Notes: generated from the sequence alone by a model not told the origin. A DNA stretch of 64,000 nucleotides from Streptococcus pluranimalium (GCF_002953735.1 NZ_CP025536.1:1990001-2054000), one strand, 5' to 3'; shown: positions 47,540-58,451, numbered from the stretch's first letter. Made by a program: numbers and translations.

Positions 47540-48078
47540 TTAAAAGTGTCTTTAAACAAGAAACCAGCACCTTTAAAATAATCATATCCTGAGTAAATCG
47601 TAAAGAATAAAGCGATATAAAGCATGACTGTTCCTAGAAAGTTTAAGTGACATAGTAATAAAATAACAGCTAACATTTGAGTCACTGTTTTAATCTTACC
47701 AGGCATAGCTGCTGCCAAAACTTCACCACCAGTTTCAACCAAAAGTAAACGAAGTCCCGTTACAGCCAACTCACGACAGATAATAACTGCTGATACCCAA
47801 GCTGGCGCCATTCCCAAACCAACAAGCATGATAAAGGCACTCATCACAAGCATTTTATCAGCCAAAGGATCGGCAAATTTACCAAAGTTAGTCACTACGT
47901 GCCATTTACGTGCTAAATAACCGTCTAGGTAGTCTGTAAAACTCGCTACAGCAAAGATAATCGCTGCTACGATATGACCAAATAGACTACTAGAAAAAGA
48001 CGTTAGTAGCAAAAATAGGGGAATCATGAAGATGCGAATTACAGTTAATAAATTAGGGATATTTTCTTTTTTTGTCAT
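47536..48078 (-). CDS. pgsA: CDP-diacylglycerol-glycerol-3-phosphate phosphatidyltransferase
   Basis: 180 aa. The CDP-alcohol phosphatidyltransferase motif is intact: DYLDGYLARKWHV, then NFGKFADPLADK. Several transmembrane helices follow. It makes phosphatidylglycerophosphate, the first step toward phosphatidylglycerol and cardiolipin. It lies 6 bp after rodZ and overlaps ecfA1. Confidence 0.96.
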   Translation of the reverse strand: MTKKENIPNLLTVIRIFMIPLFLLLTSFSSSLFGHIVAAIIFAVASFTDYLDGYLARKWHVVTNFGKFADPLADKMLVMSAFIMLVGLGMAPAWVSAVIICRELAVTGLRLLLVETGGEVLAAAMPGKIKTVTQMLAVILLLCHLNFLGTVMLYIALFFTIYSGYDYFKGAGFLFKDTFK

Positions 48079-48084
48079 TGTACC

Positions 48085-48954
48085 TTACTCAATCGTTAAT
48101 GTAATATAACCAGTTGTATCAGCTAGTAATGATGATAAATCAAGTTCCTGTCCATTCACAGTCACCATAATACCAGAAGTATTGCCAAGTGTAATAAGAG
48201 TCTCACTCGTATCTTCCGACAAAGCTACACGAGTTGTCGGTGTTTCTTGGTTGAGCGTTGCACCTGATTCGTAGTTTGAATTAGATACTGAAAACCAGTT
48301 GTCTGGAGCTCCTTCTGATAAACTAAACACAATATCTACAGGTTTTCTAGCTTTAGATAAGCTTGCTGTCAGATTAAGCCCATCACCCGCTGGTGTGACT
48401 TCAAGTATTGGTAGTTCACTAGATGAACTCGTTGAAGATTCGCGGTTTGTTGACGTTTGCTGAAAACTTTGACTTTCCTCTTGCTTATTATCCAAGGCAT
48501 CACGCTTCCAAAAAACAAAACATAATAAACTAACCAGAACAACCAAAGCTAACAGGGCCACCATAGGAAAGAGAAAGTTTTTTCTTGCTGGTGATGTTTT
48601 AAACTGGCGATGACTAGTCCATTTTTGTCCACTATCTGATCGGCTGTAAGACTCTGTGTCCTTCTCAGTTTTGTCATCATTAGAAACTATTTGAGTTGCC
48701 AATCTCTCTTGCCTTTCAGCGACTGCAATGTGATAATCACGTAACAGTTCCTCATGATCTAAATCAACCGCTTCAGCATATTTTTTGATATAGGAAATTT
48801 CATAAGATTTACTTGGTAAAAGTGAAAACTGATCCATTTCCATGGATAGAAGATAAGAGGATTTTATACCAGTTAAGGCTTCAAGGTCATCGAGACTATA
48901 ATGTTTAGATTCGCGACCATCTCTTAACTGCGTTCCAACTGATTTTTTTATCAT
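48085..48954 (-). CDS. rodZ: RodZ-like HTH membrane protein
   Basis: 289 aa. The N-terminal HTH (about 8-75) reads GTQLRDGRESKHYSLDDLE and ALTGIKSSYLLSME. One transmembrane helix lies at about 129-151, then a Ser-rich linker, then a C-terminal DUF4115-like extracellular domain. RodZ links MreB or peripheral wall synthesis to the membrane in rods; streptococcal homologues also affect cell-wall elongation. It precedes pgsA, as in other streptococci. Confidence 0.88.
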   Translation of the reverse strand: MIKKSVGTQLRDGRESKHYSLDDLEALTGIKSSYLLSMEMDQFSLLPSKSYEISYIKKYAEAVDLDHEELLRDYHIAVAERQERLATQIVSNDDKTEKDTESYSRSDSGQKWTSHRQFKTSPARKNFLFPMVALLALVVLVSLLCFVFWKRDALDNKQEESQSFQQTSTNRESSTSSSSELPILEVTPAGDGLNLTASLSKARKPVDIVFSLSEGAPDNWFSVSNSNYESGATLNQETPTTRVALSEDTSETLITLGNTSGIMVTVNGQELDLSSLLADTTGYITLTIE

Positions 48955-49026
48955 GTGTCAACCCCTCATTTCTAATCCATTTCGTTAATCTCTAGTATAT
49001 CAAAAAATCCATCATTTTCCCATGAC

Positions 49027-50301
49027 TTATTTTGGAAAAATAGTAACAGTAGTTGCTTCCATATGAGATACAAAATGGTTTGCTATCTTATGAATATCTT
49101 CCAATGATATCTTACGGATAAGTTCTCCTGTTTCCAAGTAATCTGTACCATCCGCCAAAGCAAGTGTCATTTGATTGGCTAACTGATCAATCGAATCTAA
49201 AGATTTTATAAAATCACCATACATTTCTTTTTTTAAAAGGATCAGATGTTCTTCTGAAAAGTCAGCATTTGTTGCAAATGTTTGGAATAATTTCTTCACT
49301 TTCCTAGTCATCGCAATCGGCTGATCCGTATCAAAAGTAATTGTCACAAATTTAAATTGTGAGGTGACTTCAAGGTGGAAATCAAAAGAATAATCAATTA
49401 GCCCATTATCATACCAATCCTGATAAGTCTCAGAAGTCCACCCCAATAACATAGATAAAAATAACCTCAAACCTAGCTTATAGCAATGATAAGTTATTCC
49501 TTCTAACTCATTTACGACCCTAAAGCCCAAACCTAGCTTAGGTTGCGTAACATCCATTGACAAACGACTTGATGTAACAATAGGATGTATTTGGAGTGGC
49601 ATAACAGCTACTGACCTCTCATTGACATCTTTGTTTACAAAACCGTCAATATCATTGACAACATCGTCAACTTCAATTTTACCTACAATAACCATTGTTA
49701 ATTGATTCAGTTGATAAAAATAATCATGAGCAGAGGTTAAATCACTTAAGCAAATTTGTTCTACAGTCTGCTCATTGCCTGCAATGTCTTCACTCAAGGC
49801 TGTATTGGGATATAGATTAGCTAAAAGAGCCTTATTCATCTGATAGTCACTATCATCTTCATACATCAAAATTTCATTTTGAATAATTGGCCGTTCCTCA
49901 TCAACACTCTCATGTGTCATATGCCTTTCTCTAACTAAAGTAATCAGTTGTTTGATACCTTCCTTAATCTCATTAACTGTTGAAAAATAGTAAACTGTTT
50001 GCTGGTAAGTCGTAAAGGCATTGGCCTCTGCTCCCAGAGCTGTAAAATCTTCTAAAGCATCTTTCCCATCACTCATTTCAAAAATCTTATGTTCTAAAAA
50101 ATGAGCCACCCCAAAAGGATAATCTACTTGACCATCAGCAAGTTTAATGGAGCTAGCAGTAGACCCAAAATTGGTTGCAATCATCACTTGCTTTTCATTA
50201 AAGTTTGGACGAGGTATCAAGACCAACTGTAAACCACAGTCAAGCTTTACACGCTGAACGAACAGTTTCAACTCTGGATATTCGCGATTATTTCTCTGCA
50301 A
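49027..50301 (-). CDS. M16 family metallopeptidase, catalytic member (YmfH-like)
   Basis: 424 aa. The inverted zinc motif HxxEH is present as HFLEHKIFE (about residues 67-75), with the distal Glu supplied by NEILMYEDD. It is the active partner of a pair. The start is TTG at 50301 behind GGGAG, 2 bp after the stop of the partner gene. Role in peptide processing is inferred from family. rodZ lies 70 bp downstream. Confidence 0.9.
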   Translation of the reverse strand: MQRNNREYPELKLFVQRVKLDCGLQLVLIPRPNFNEKQVMIATNFGSTASSIKLADGQVDYPFGVAHFLEHKIFEMSDGKDALEDFTALGAEANAFTTYQQTVYYFSTVNEIKEGIKQLITLVRERHMTHESVDEERPIIQNEILMYEDDSDYQMNKALLANLYPNTALSEDIAGNEQTVEQICLSDLTSAHDYFYQLNQLTMVIVGKIEVDDVVNDIDGFVNKDVNERSVAVMPLQIHPIVTSSRLSMDVTQPKLGLGFRVVNELEGITYHCYKLGLRLFLSMLLGWTSETYQDWYDNGLIDYSFDFHLEVTSQFKFVTITFDTDQPIAMTRKVKKLFQTFATNADFSEEHLILLKKEMYGDFIKSLDSIDQLANQMTLALADGTDYLETGELIRKISLEDIHKIANHFVSHMEATTVTIFPK

Positions 50302-50303
50302 TC

Positions 50304-51551
50304 TTAAGCGCTCCCTTCTAGAGTATATATGGCTTGTAACTTCATTCTTTTAGCAACGGCAATGATAGACTCTTTACTAACATTGTCAATCTCTGTCAAT
50401 AAATTGTCAAGTGAGTTATCTCTATTAAAATAGTGGCGATGATAGGCTAGCTCAATGGATTGTTTAGGGTAATCCTGAGCAGCTAATAGCTGATTTTTTA
50501 ACACAATTTTTGCTTGCTCAATTTCATCTTTTGTCATTTTTCCTAAACGCAATTCTTTAGTCTGTTTTAAAATCAGTCGTAAAGCTAAGGTTTTATTCGC
50601 TTTTTGAATCCCCGCATAGATAGTGAATAATTGTGAAAACGAATCGTAGTGACTTCCGATAGCATAAGCCAATCCCTTCTTCTCTCTAACATTAACAAAT
50701 AACTTGGAAGTAGGTAGTTCACCCAACAAAGCATTGTAAACGGCAACCGATGCCATTTCTTTATCACCATAGCTAAAAGGTAGATGATAACCAATCTTTA
50801 AAATACTTTGCTTACTTTCTTTCTGCTCCAAATATTCTGAAATGACATTAGTATAATCTTGCTTGTAAAGTAACGTTAAATCTAAATGACGTTCTTTGAA
50901 TGGAAACTGGTGGAAAATCTTGATGACTTCATAATCATCAAAGTCACCAACGATAAAAATATCAATTTGATCATGTTGCAACATGCGTTGAAATTCTTGA
51001 TAAGTTGTGAATGAATTTTCTTTTTCCAAGAGTTCTTTAGTTGTCAAGGTTGACAAAGCCTGACAATCATCACCAAAAAATTGTCTTTTAAGTTCTTGGT
51101 CAGCTACATAAAACAAATCTTCATTTTCAGTGTCAATCGCTGCCATAACATTTTGTTTTTCTAATTCAAAACTAGAAGGCTGGTATTGCTCTGTCGTGAT
51201 TAAAGGATTGAACAAAATCTCTTTAAAGACATCTAGTAATTCTTCTAATAACGAATGCGATTCAAAACTATAGGCATCACTAATCACCGAGGCATCAATG
51301 TCAACGCAATGTGTATACCCTTTTGTCATAACGTTAGTTGACAAGCTTGCACCGTAAAGGCTAGCTAATTTTTTTCGCAAATGGCGATTGGTTGGGTAAG
51401 CTTTACTGGCAGTCTCTAGCATTTGAGCAACTAAAACTCTTCTTGCTACATTTTTCCTATCCAAGTAACCACTAAAACGGCATTTGACCTGAACAGTTTT
51501 CAAAGATTCATTCTTAATGAGGTGCAAATTGACACCTTTGACAATTTCCAT
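50304..51551 (-). CDS. M16 family peptidase-like protein, inactive partner (YmfF-like)
   Basis: 415 aa M16 fold. The position of the zinc motif holds no HxxEH (RRVLVAQMLETASKAYPTN instead), so it is likely the non-catalytic subunit of a heterodimer with the next gene. It retains RxLAYxIGSH-like sequence (KKGLAYAIGSHYDS), which is the M16 C-domain motif. Its promoter is the mirror of the yaaA-recF promoter. Confidence 0.88.
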   Translation of the reverse strand: MEIVKGVNLHLIKNESLKTVQVKCRFSGYLDRKNVARRVLVAQMLETASKAYPTNRHLRKKLASLYGASLSTNVMTKGYTHCVDIDASVISDAYSFESHSLLEELLDVFKEILFNPLITTEQYQPSSFELEKQNVMAAIDTENEDLFYVADQELKRQFFGDDCQALSTLTTKELLEKENSFTTYQEFQRMLQHDQIDIFIVGDFDDYEVIKIFHQFPFKERHLDLTLLYKQDYTNVISEYLEQKESKQSILKIGYHLPFSYGDKEMASVAVYNALLGELPTSKLFVNVREKKGLAYAIGSHYDSFSQLFTIYAGIQKANKTLALRLILKQTKELRLGKMTKDEIEQAKIVLKNQLLAAQDYPKQSIELAYHRHYFNRDNSLDNLLTEIDNVSKESIIAVAKRMKLQAIYTLEGSA

Positions 51552-51583
51552 TTAAGCTCCTTTGAGAAAGAGTAGTTCCATAA

Positions 51584-51608
51584 ATTATACCATTTTTTAT
51601 GGTATAAT
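51584..51608. promoter_or_regulatory. Mirror-symmetric divergent extended -10 promoters
   Basis: ATTATACCAT and ATGGTATAAT are perfect inverted arms with a 5-T spacer. Each strand therefore reads TGGTATAAT, an extended -10 box, one for the YmfF/YmfH operon and one for yaaA-recF. The two promoters share their -35 territory. Confidence 0.85.
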
Positions 51609-51635
51609 GGCTTCAAATAAGATATGGAGAGACTA

Positions 51636-52016
51636 ATGGATTACAAACTATTTGACGACTATATTACTCTACAAGCTCTTTTAAAAGAAACTGGTATCAT
51701 CCAAAGTGGAGGTGCTATAAAGGGCTATTTGGCTGACAATACTGTCCTATTTAATGGTCAAGATGAAAAACGTCGTGGGAAAAAATTACGTCGTGGGGAC
51801 AAAGTTGAACTGCTTAGCCAGGGTATCACGATTACACTTATTCAGCCAAATGAAGAAGAATTTAAACAGCACCAGCTTGATTTAGAAGAAAAAAATCGAG
51901 TAGCTGAATTGGTGAAAAAAATGAATAAAAACAATAAGAAACAGGTCAAAAAAGCTAATACAACATCAAAAACTGCCAGACAAACTAAAAAACCTGTGCG
52001 CTTCCCTGGGATGTAA
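51636..52016 (+). CDS. yaaA: S4-domain protein YaaA
   Basis: 126 aa from the ATG at 51636 (GGAGA upstream). The S4 RNA-binding fold is seen in IQSGGAIKGYLADNTVLFNGQDEKRRGKKLRRGD. A Lys-rich tail follows from about residue 90. It precedes recF by 3 bp, as in most Firmicutes. The role may be in ribosome maturation, but is not certain. Confidence 0.92.
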   Translation: MDYKLFDDYITLQALLKETGIIQSGGAIKGYLADNTVLFNGQDEKRRGKKLRRGDKVELLSQGITITLIQPNEEEFKQHQLDLEEKNRVAELVKKMNKNNKKQVKKANTTSKTARQTKKPVRFPGM

Positions 52017-52019
52017 ATC

Positions 52020-53117
52020 ATGTGGATTGAAAGCATTACTCTCAACCATTATCGTAATTACCAAGATATCTCTGCTCATTTTTCACAAAACCTTAACGTC
52101 TTTATCGGTCGTAATGCCCAAGGAAAGACGAACTTTTTAGAAGCTATCTACTTTTTATCCCTGACACGTAGTCATCGTACGCGCTCCGATAAAGAATTGA
52201 TTGCTTTTAATCAAGATAATCTCCATCTTTCTGGCATTGTTCATAAACAAAATGGTAAAGTGCCCTTAGAAATTCACCTATCAGATAAAGGGCGCATTAC
52301 AAAGGTCAATCATTTAAAACAAAATCGCTTGTCAGATTACATCGGGAATTTAACAGTCGTTTTATTTGCTCCTGAAGATTTACAGCTGATTAAAGGCTCA
52401 CCTAGTTTAAGGCGAAAGTTTTTAGATATTGACTTGGGGCAGATTAAAACTATCTATTTATCAGATTTAAGCCAATACAATCATGTCTTAAAACAACGGA
52501 ATGCCTATTTAAAAAATACTGAGAAAGTTGACACCACCTTTTTATCAGTCTTAGATGAACAACTGGCTGACTTTGGTAGTCGCGTTATGATACATAGACA
52601 TCAGTTCATTAAAGATTTGGAAATAGAGGCGGCTAAGCATCATGCCACTATTTCAGAAGATACAGAGGTACTAAAAATCACTTACGATTCTTCTGTGAAG
52701 TTTACAGATTTGTCAACTTTACGCCAAGATTTTTTACAACAACTGACAAATCAACATCGACGTGATATCTTCAAAAAAAATACTGGTATCGGTCCGCATC
52801 GAGATGACATGTCCTTTTTTATCAATGATATGAATGCTAGCTTCGGTAGTCAAGGTCAACATCGTAGCTTGATTCTCTCTTTAAAAATGGCTGAAATTGA
52901 ACTGATTAAACAATCAACAGGAGACTATCCCATTCTTTTACTTGACGATGTTATGAGTGAGCTTGACAATCACCGTCAAGCAAAATTACTCGAAGCCGTC
53001 TTAAAAGAAAATGTGCAAACATTTATTACCACAACAAGTCTGGATCATCTTAAACAAGTTCCAGAGAATATGACTGTCTTTACCATTAATCAAGGTACAA
53101 TAAAATCAGGTTCCTAA
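52020..53117 (+). CDS. recF: DNA repair and recombination protein RecF
   Basis: 365 aa SMC-like ATPase that helps load RecA at gaps. Walker [14 protein letters not shown] (about residues 30-42), signature [11 protein letters not shown] and Walker [12 protein letters not shown] are present. The stop codon is within the loop of the terminator hairpin. It is 3 bp after yaaA. Confidence 0.97.
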   Translation: MWIESITLNHYRNYQDISAHFSQNLNVFIGRNAQGKTNFLEAIYFLSLTRSHRTRSDKELIAFNQDNLHLSGIVHKQNGKVPLEIHLSDKGRITKVNHLKQNRLSDYIGNLTVVLFAPEDLQLIKGSPSLRRKFLDIDLGQIKTIYLSDLSQYNHVLKQRNAYLKNTEKVDTTFLSVLDEQLADFGSRVMIHRHQFIKDLEIEAAKHHATISEDTEVLKITYDSSVKFTDLSTLRQDFLQQLTNQHRRDIFKKNTGIGPHRDDMSFFINDMNASFGSQGQHRSLILSLKMAEIELIKQSTGDYPILLLDDVMSELDNHRQAKLLEAVLKENVQTFITTTSLDHLKQVPENMTVFTINQGTIKSGS

Positions 53118-53134
53118 ACAGAACCTGATTTTTT
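53104..53134. terminator. Bidirectional terminator at the end of recF
   Basis: AATCAGGTTC / GAACCTGATT arms with a 7-nt loop that contains part of the recF stop region; T-runs on both strands serve recF and the converging sugar transporter gene. Confidence 0.9.
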
Positions 53135-54002
53135 AATATGATTTTACAATACCTAATAGGACTGCTCCAATAACAAATAAAACTGTGCCAATAAAAATCC
53201 ATTGGAGTTCTTTTTTGGTCTTTTTTTCCCCAAGAAAGAGAATACTTGCTGCAATAGAAATAACCGTCCCCAATTGTGAAAAACTAAAAGCAATTGCCAA
53301 GCCAGCTTGAGCGGCGGCAAGTAACATAAAGATGTTACCAGTTCCCCATAGCAAACCAACAACAGAATTTTTTAGAACAACAGGCTCAAAAGCAACATTC
53401 CCTCTCATAAAGAAGAGCGCCCCTAAAAACATCCCAACTGCCATTGGCAGTAAAACAGAAAGGGCATCGAATTTCATGATATTGTTAAATAAAACAGCAT
53501 AAGAAACATAGCCGAGGGTTGAATAAGTCAAAGCTCTAAAACCTTTTGGAAAATCTCTCTCTGCCAAACCTTCAATAGACTCTGATTTATCCTGACGACT
53601 TGAAAAGTAGAAACCAACAAGCAAAATCACAAGCGCTGATAAACCAAGAACAAATTGAATTGCTTTTGTCCATTCATGAAAAACAAGAGCTCCAACTAAG
53701 CTACCTAATAGCAACTGAGAACCACTTGAAAGAGGTTGTGCTACAGAAACACCCATATACTTCATGGCATGAAATTGACCATTTTGCCCAACGGACCAAA
53801 GTAATCCTCCAATAATACCAAAAATCCAGAGCGCCCACGTCATTTCAGGTCTAACAACAATCCAAGAAACAAGTGCAAATAAAAGTGCTCCGATTGTTAA
53901 ACCAAGTGTTTGTTGATTGGCAGTGCCACCAATCTTGTTTGATGTAAATCCAATCAATCCCCATGTAAACATAGGAATCAATGCAAAAATAATACCTTCC
54001 AC
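53133..54002 (-). CDS. GRP family sugar transporter (GlcU/RbsU-like)
   Basis: 289 aa with ten transmembrane helices. The N-terminal half MFTWGLIGFTSNKIGG and GLLWSVGQNGQFHAMKYMGVS match glucose/ribose uptake (GRP) proteins. The two halves are similar, as in DMT-superfamily transporters. The start is GTG at 54002 with AAAGG upstream. The natural sugar is unknown. Confidence 0.85.
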   Translation of the reverse strand: MEGIIFALIPMFTWGLIGFTSNKIGGTANQQTLGLTIGALLFALVSWIVVRPEMTWALWIFGIIGGLLWSVGQNGQFHAMKYMGVSVAQPLSSGSQLLLGSLVGALVFHEWTKAIQFVLGLSALVILLVGFYFSSRQDKSESIEGLAERDFPKGFRALTYSTLGYVSYAVLFNNIMKFDALSVLLPMAVGMFLGALFFMRGNVAFEPVVLKNSVVGLLWGTGNIFMLLAAAQAGLAIAFSFSQLGTVISIAASILFLGEKKTKKELQWIFIGTVLFVIGAVLLGIVKSY

Positions 54003-54376
54003 AATAGATACCTTTCATTAAAAAATGTCATTAAATATATGCTCTTAACATCATAGGCAAACCATGACTGAGCATTATGATAAAAATCATAACTAAAATA
54101 CTTTAATAAAGTTTACTCGCCTTGTCAATGGTTTTATTTATTTCTAATGTCAAAACATTTCTTATTTTTGTAAGTCACCAAAAAGAGACTAGAGTAAAAA
54201 ATCCTAGTCTCTCAATTCTTATTAAATAGCTGATCAATATTCAGTGGTTAAGTGGGTTCCATTGCTCTAATTTTATCAGTTTTTACAGTTCCACACCACT
54301 CTGCAAACGTGAAACAAAGAAATCAACCGCTTTACATTACTGATTTTTTGTCGCCCTCTCTTTGAATATCTATTCC
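54003..54376. other. Gap between the sugar transporter gene and guaB
   Basis: No ORF or RNA gene is recognised. A hairpin at 54187-54215 is probably the guaB terminator. The 3' part near 54240-54340 (GTGGTTAAGTGGG..., CCACACCACTCTGC...) is GC-richer and is unexplained. Confidence 0.45.
54187..54215 (-). terminator. Terminator downstream of guaB
   Basis: AGAGACTAG(A) / CTAGTCTCT arms around an A-rich loop, with a TTTTT run on the minus strand. It lies about 160 bp after the guaB stop codon. Confidence 0.75.
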
Positions 54377-55891
<1,515 letters not shown>

Positions 55892-55902
55892 TTATTTTTA
55901 CT

Positions 55903-55930
55903 ATCATATCATGCTAAAATATTTTGTCAA
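55903..55930 (-). promoter_or_regulatory. guaB promoter
   Basis: TTGACA and TATGAT are 16 bp apart on the minus strand, about 45 bp before the ATG. The rest of the 335-bp gap to argR2 is AT-rich with no gene. Confidence 0.78.
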
Positions 55931-56044
55931 CCGATATTTTAGCAAGAACCTCTTAAAATTAAAAATAAAAATTTTCTGTATTTTTACGAACTTTTCATTG
56001 CAATATCTCATTTAAAATCTGCTTTTTATAAAAGTTATTCCTTT

Positions 56045-56082
56045 ACAAAAAGAAACAAGTTCCCAATAGAACTTGCTTCTTC
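56045..56082 (-). terminator. Terminator of the argR2 transcript
   Basis: AAGCAAGTTC / GAACTTGTTTC arms on the minus strand with a T-run after them, about 110 bp after the argR2 stop. Confidence 0.78.
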
Positions 56083-56193
56083 ACTAGTAATAAGCGTAAT
56101 AATCTGACATATCATTGTCAATACAGCTTACTCTCATCTTATCCTAAAACGAATACCTATGATTATCTAAGCATCCTTTTATAAAGAAAGGAC

Positions 56194-56679
56194 CTATCGT
56201 TTTGAAAAGAAAAATGGAGGTGTGTATTGACTTAGTTTTTCAAAACATTGTTGTGCCTTCTCATTATCTTCACAAATAATCAGACAAGTATCATCGCCAC
56301 AAACGGTTGCCAGAATTTCCGGTAATAAAATAGAGTCCAAAATAGAACCAAAAGATTGTGCCAAACCCGGCAGTGTTTTTAAGACAACTTGATGTTGTAC
56401 AGGAAACAACATCACAAGCGCATCTTCCATATAGAAGCGTAAACGTTTTTCCCAACGTTCTTGAGAAATACTATGAATTTCATAATAAGTTTCTGTTGAT
56501 TCATGATTAATATCATTAATTTTAATGAGATTGAGTTCTTTCATATCACGTGATAGCGTAGCCTGAGTTACAGAAATACCATTTTTTTCAAGAAGCTCTC
56601 TTAACTCGTGCTGAGTATGAACCTTTGTCTCTGTAATTAACGAACGAATCAATTGATGTCGTGCCTCTTTTTTATTCAT
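56194..56679 (-). CDS. Arginine repressor family protein (ArgR paralogue 2, arc locus)
   Basis: 161 aa. The winged helix carries [16 protein letters not shown]. The C-terminal domain has GDDT at residues 128-131, matching the two acidic arginine ligands of E. coli ArgR. This copy therefore looks able to sense arginine, in contrast to the paralogue at 5956. It lies 9 bp after the Crp/Fnr gene, so both are co-transcribed away from arcA. It probably controls the arc operon, as ArgR-type regulators do in other streptococci. Confidence 0.92.
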   Translation of the reverse strand: MNKKEARHQLIRSLITETKVHTQHELRELLEKNGISVTQATLSRDMKELNLIKINDINHESTETYYEIHSISQERWEKRLRFYMEDALVMLFPVQHQVVLKTLPGLAQSFGSILDSILLPEILATVCGDDTCLIICEDNEKAQQCFEKLSQYTPPFFFSKR

Positions 56680-56688
56680 ATCAGTTCC

Positions 56689-57369
56689 TTATTCCAAAAA
56701 TTTTTTAAAATAATGCTTATTGCTATATAATAATTTCTTTCCCTTCAAATCAACAATGCCTTGATTCCGTAACTCCTTAAGTACATGGCTTACTGTCTCA
56801 CGAGTCGTCGCACTCATGCTAGCAATCTCAGTTGTTGTAATAGGAAATGGTAGATAACCTTCCTCAATTGGGACTTCTAATAGAAGAGTCGCCAAGGATT
56901 GAACAACACGTGTCCTAGCACTTGAAGTAACCATATTTCGTAATCTTATTTCATGAATTTGTAGTAAGCGTGAGTATTTTTGACACAAGTGTCTCATCTG
57001 ATTCATGTTGTTCTGTGAATATTCTTCATACAGTGACATAGGGATCAAAAAATAAGTGACATCTGTAATAACAACAGCTGAAAAATGGTAATGTTCCTCT
57101 AGAAAGAGCCCTCCATACGGAAAAATGGTTCCTTGTCTCACATAATCAGTATAAATAAAATCTCCCGAAACATCTGCTTGCTCTAACTTGGCATGCCCTG
57201 TTTCTATCAAAAATAAGGTATCACGTTTATCTCCCTCAAAAAACAAGGTATGATTTTTTAAGGCCTTACGATACTTAATATGAGCAACAATGTGATCAAA
57301 CTGCTCAATAGTAAAATGTTTGAAATCCTCTAATCCTCTTAAATAGATATACTGTTCTTTTGAAATCAC
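56689..57369 (-). CDS. Crp/Fnr family regulator of the arc locus
   Basis: 226 aa. The N-terminal effector domain is the cyclic-nucleotide-binding fold (HTLFFEGDKRDTLFLIETGHAKL). The C-terminal HTH reads TTEIASMSATTRETVSHVLKEL, where TTRETVSHVLKEL is the recognition helix of Crp/Fnr/Flp proteins. No Cys cluster is present, so it is not an Fe-S FNR. The start is GTG at 57369 with only a weak ribosome binding site. It is divergent from the B3/B4 gene and resembles the Flp/ArcR-type activators of other streptococcal arc clusters. Confidence 0.88.
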   Translation of the reverse strand: MISKEQYIYLRGLEDFKHFTIEQFDHIVAHIKYRKALKNHTLFFEGDKRDTLFLIETGHAKLEQADVSGDFIYTDYVRQGTIFPYGGLFLEEHYHFSAVVITDVTYFLIPMSLYEEYSQNNMNQMRHLCQKYSRLLQIHEIRLRNMVTSSARTRVVQSLATLLLEVPIEEGYLPFPITTTEIASMSATTRETVSHVLKELRNQGIVDLKGKKLLYSNKHYFKKFLE

Positions 57370-57497
57370 TCTGGTTTGTGAAACATTCCTTTCAGCCTAT
57401 TTGCCTGTAGTAGCTTATATCCCTCATTATATCAAAAAACATAAGGCAAAACTATTTTTTTTAAACCAGTTAAGTTTTTTGAATAGCTTAAATATTA

Positions 57498-57526
57498 TTG
57501 CTTTTTTAATTTTATTATGACATAAT
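57498..57526 (+). promoter_or_regulatory. Promoter of the B3/B4-domain gene
   Basis: TTGCTT and CATAAT are 17 bp apart; AAAGGAG and ATG follow. Confidence 0.6.
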
Positions 57527-57559
57527 GTGGTTGCATATTACCTTAAAAGGAGACTTCAC

Positions 57560-58267
57560 ATGAAAACATTTATTGTTGATGATAGTTACTGGAAGTTGTT
57601 TCCCCATTCTAAAATTGGAGTTATATTAATCCATAACTACCAAATGAATGAAGACCTAGTAGACGAACTAGAACAGCTACTATCCCTTAGTAATAACCTA
57701 GCAAAAAAACATCTCCAAGAAGAGCAATTTAGCCAGAATGATGTCATCCAGACTTATCGAAAAGCTTACCAACAATTTAAAACTAAGAAAGGAGCCCGTT
57801 CCAGCATTGAAGCACTTTTAAAACGTGTTGATTCAGGCAATCCTGTCACATCAATAAGCCCTCTGGTTGATATCTACAATGCTGCCAGTCTCCAATTTGC
57901 TTTACCTATTGGTGCAGAAGATCTTGATACATTTGAAGGGGATTTGAGATTAACCATTACTAATGGTGGGGATGAATTTTACCTTATCGGAGATGATGAA
58001 AACAAGCCTACTCTACCAGGTGAATTGGCTTATATTGATAATGCTGGTGCAGTTTGTCGCTGCTTTAATTGGCGGGATGGAGCCAGGACCATGATTACGG
58101 ATCAAACCGTCAATGCTTTTTTAGTCATTGAATTGATTGATATCACAAAAGAAGCAGAATTTAAAAAAGCTTTAGATTTTATTGAGGAAAAAACTAACTA
58201 TTTCTTATCAGCTAAAACACAACAAATGATTTTAGATCAAAAACATACTAAAATAAATCTGAGCTAA
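57560..58267 (+). CDS. Free-standing B3/B4 tRNA-binding domain protein
   Basis: 235 aa from the ATG at 57560, with AAAGGAG upstream; the longer frame to 57527 is rejected. The middle and C-terminal part resemble the B3/B4 domain of phenylalanyl-tRNA synthetase beta chain (SISPLVDIYNAASLQFALPIG; NWRDGARTMIT). In PheRS this domain edits mischarged Tyr-tRNA. As a separate protein its role is unknown. It sits between the Crp/Fnr gene and arcA, which suggests a function tied to arginine catabolism or amino-acid stress. Confidence 0.82.
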   Translation: MKTFIVDDSYWKLFPHSKIGVILIHNYQMNEDLVDELEQLLSLSNNLAKKHLQEEQFSQNDVIQTYRKAYQQFKTKKGARSSIEALLKRVDSGNPVTSISPLVDIYNAASLQFALPIGAEDLDTFEGDLRLTITNGGDEFYLIGDDENKPTLPGELAYIDNAGAVCRCFNWRDGARTMITDQTVNAFLVIELIDITKEAEFKKALDFIEEKTNYFLSAKTQQMILDQKHTKINLS

Positions 58268-58342
58268 ATAATCTTTTTTCTAAAATAGTCGCCTATGAAA
58301 ATAGAGATATCTATTTTCATTTTTTTTTAAGGATTTTTAAAT

Positions 58343-58355
58343 TGATAAATTATCA
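58343..58355. promoter_or_regulatory. FNR/FLP-like palindrome upstream of arcA
   Basis: TGATAAATTATCA is a perfect 6+1+6 palindrome, similar to the Fnr half-sites TTGAT and ATCA. It lies about 60-70 bp upstream of the arcA -10 box, a usual activator distance. The arc-locus Crp/Fnr protein is the obvious candidate. Confidence 0.5.
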
Positions 58356-58385
58356 TTTTTGAATTAAATACGTTTAAAAATGTAT

Positions 58386-58409
58386 AGAAATCGCTTACAT
58401 TTATATAAT
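58386..58409 (+). promoter_or_regulatory. arcA promoter with first cre-like site
   Basis: AGAAATCGCTTACA (58386-58399) matches the cre consensus TGWAANCGNTNWCA at 13 of 14 positions and lies in the -35 to -10 region. TATAAT follows at 58404-58409. No good -35 box is visible, fitting an activator-dependent promoter. Confidence 0.65.
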
Positions 58410-58427
58410 GATACATTTTTTATCTAA

Positions 58428-58451
58428 AAACTGTTAACTTTTTAACAGTTT
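58428..58451. promoter_or_regulatory. Perfect hairpin in the arcA leader
   Basis: AAACTGTTAA and TTAACAGTTT arms with a 4-nt loop. A T-run follows only on the minus strand, so it may stop antisense transcription. On the plus strand it would be part of the arcA leader. Confidence 0.6.

Noticed and set aside
54003..54376. tRNA or small gene between the sugar transporter gene and guaB
   Set aside because: No cloverleaf arms or open frame with a ribosome binding site could be found.
58428..58451. arcA leader hairpin as a terminator for arcA
   Set aside because: A T-run follows only on the minus strand, so it would not stop plus-strand transcription.
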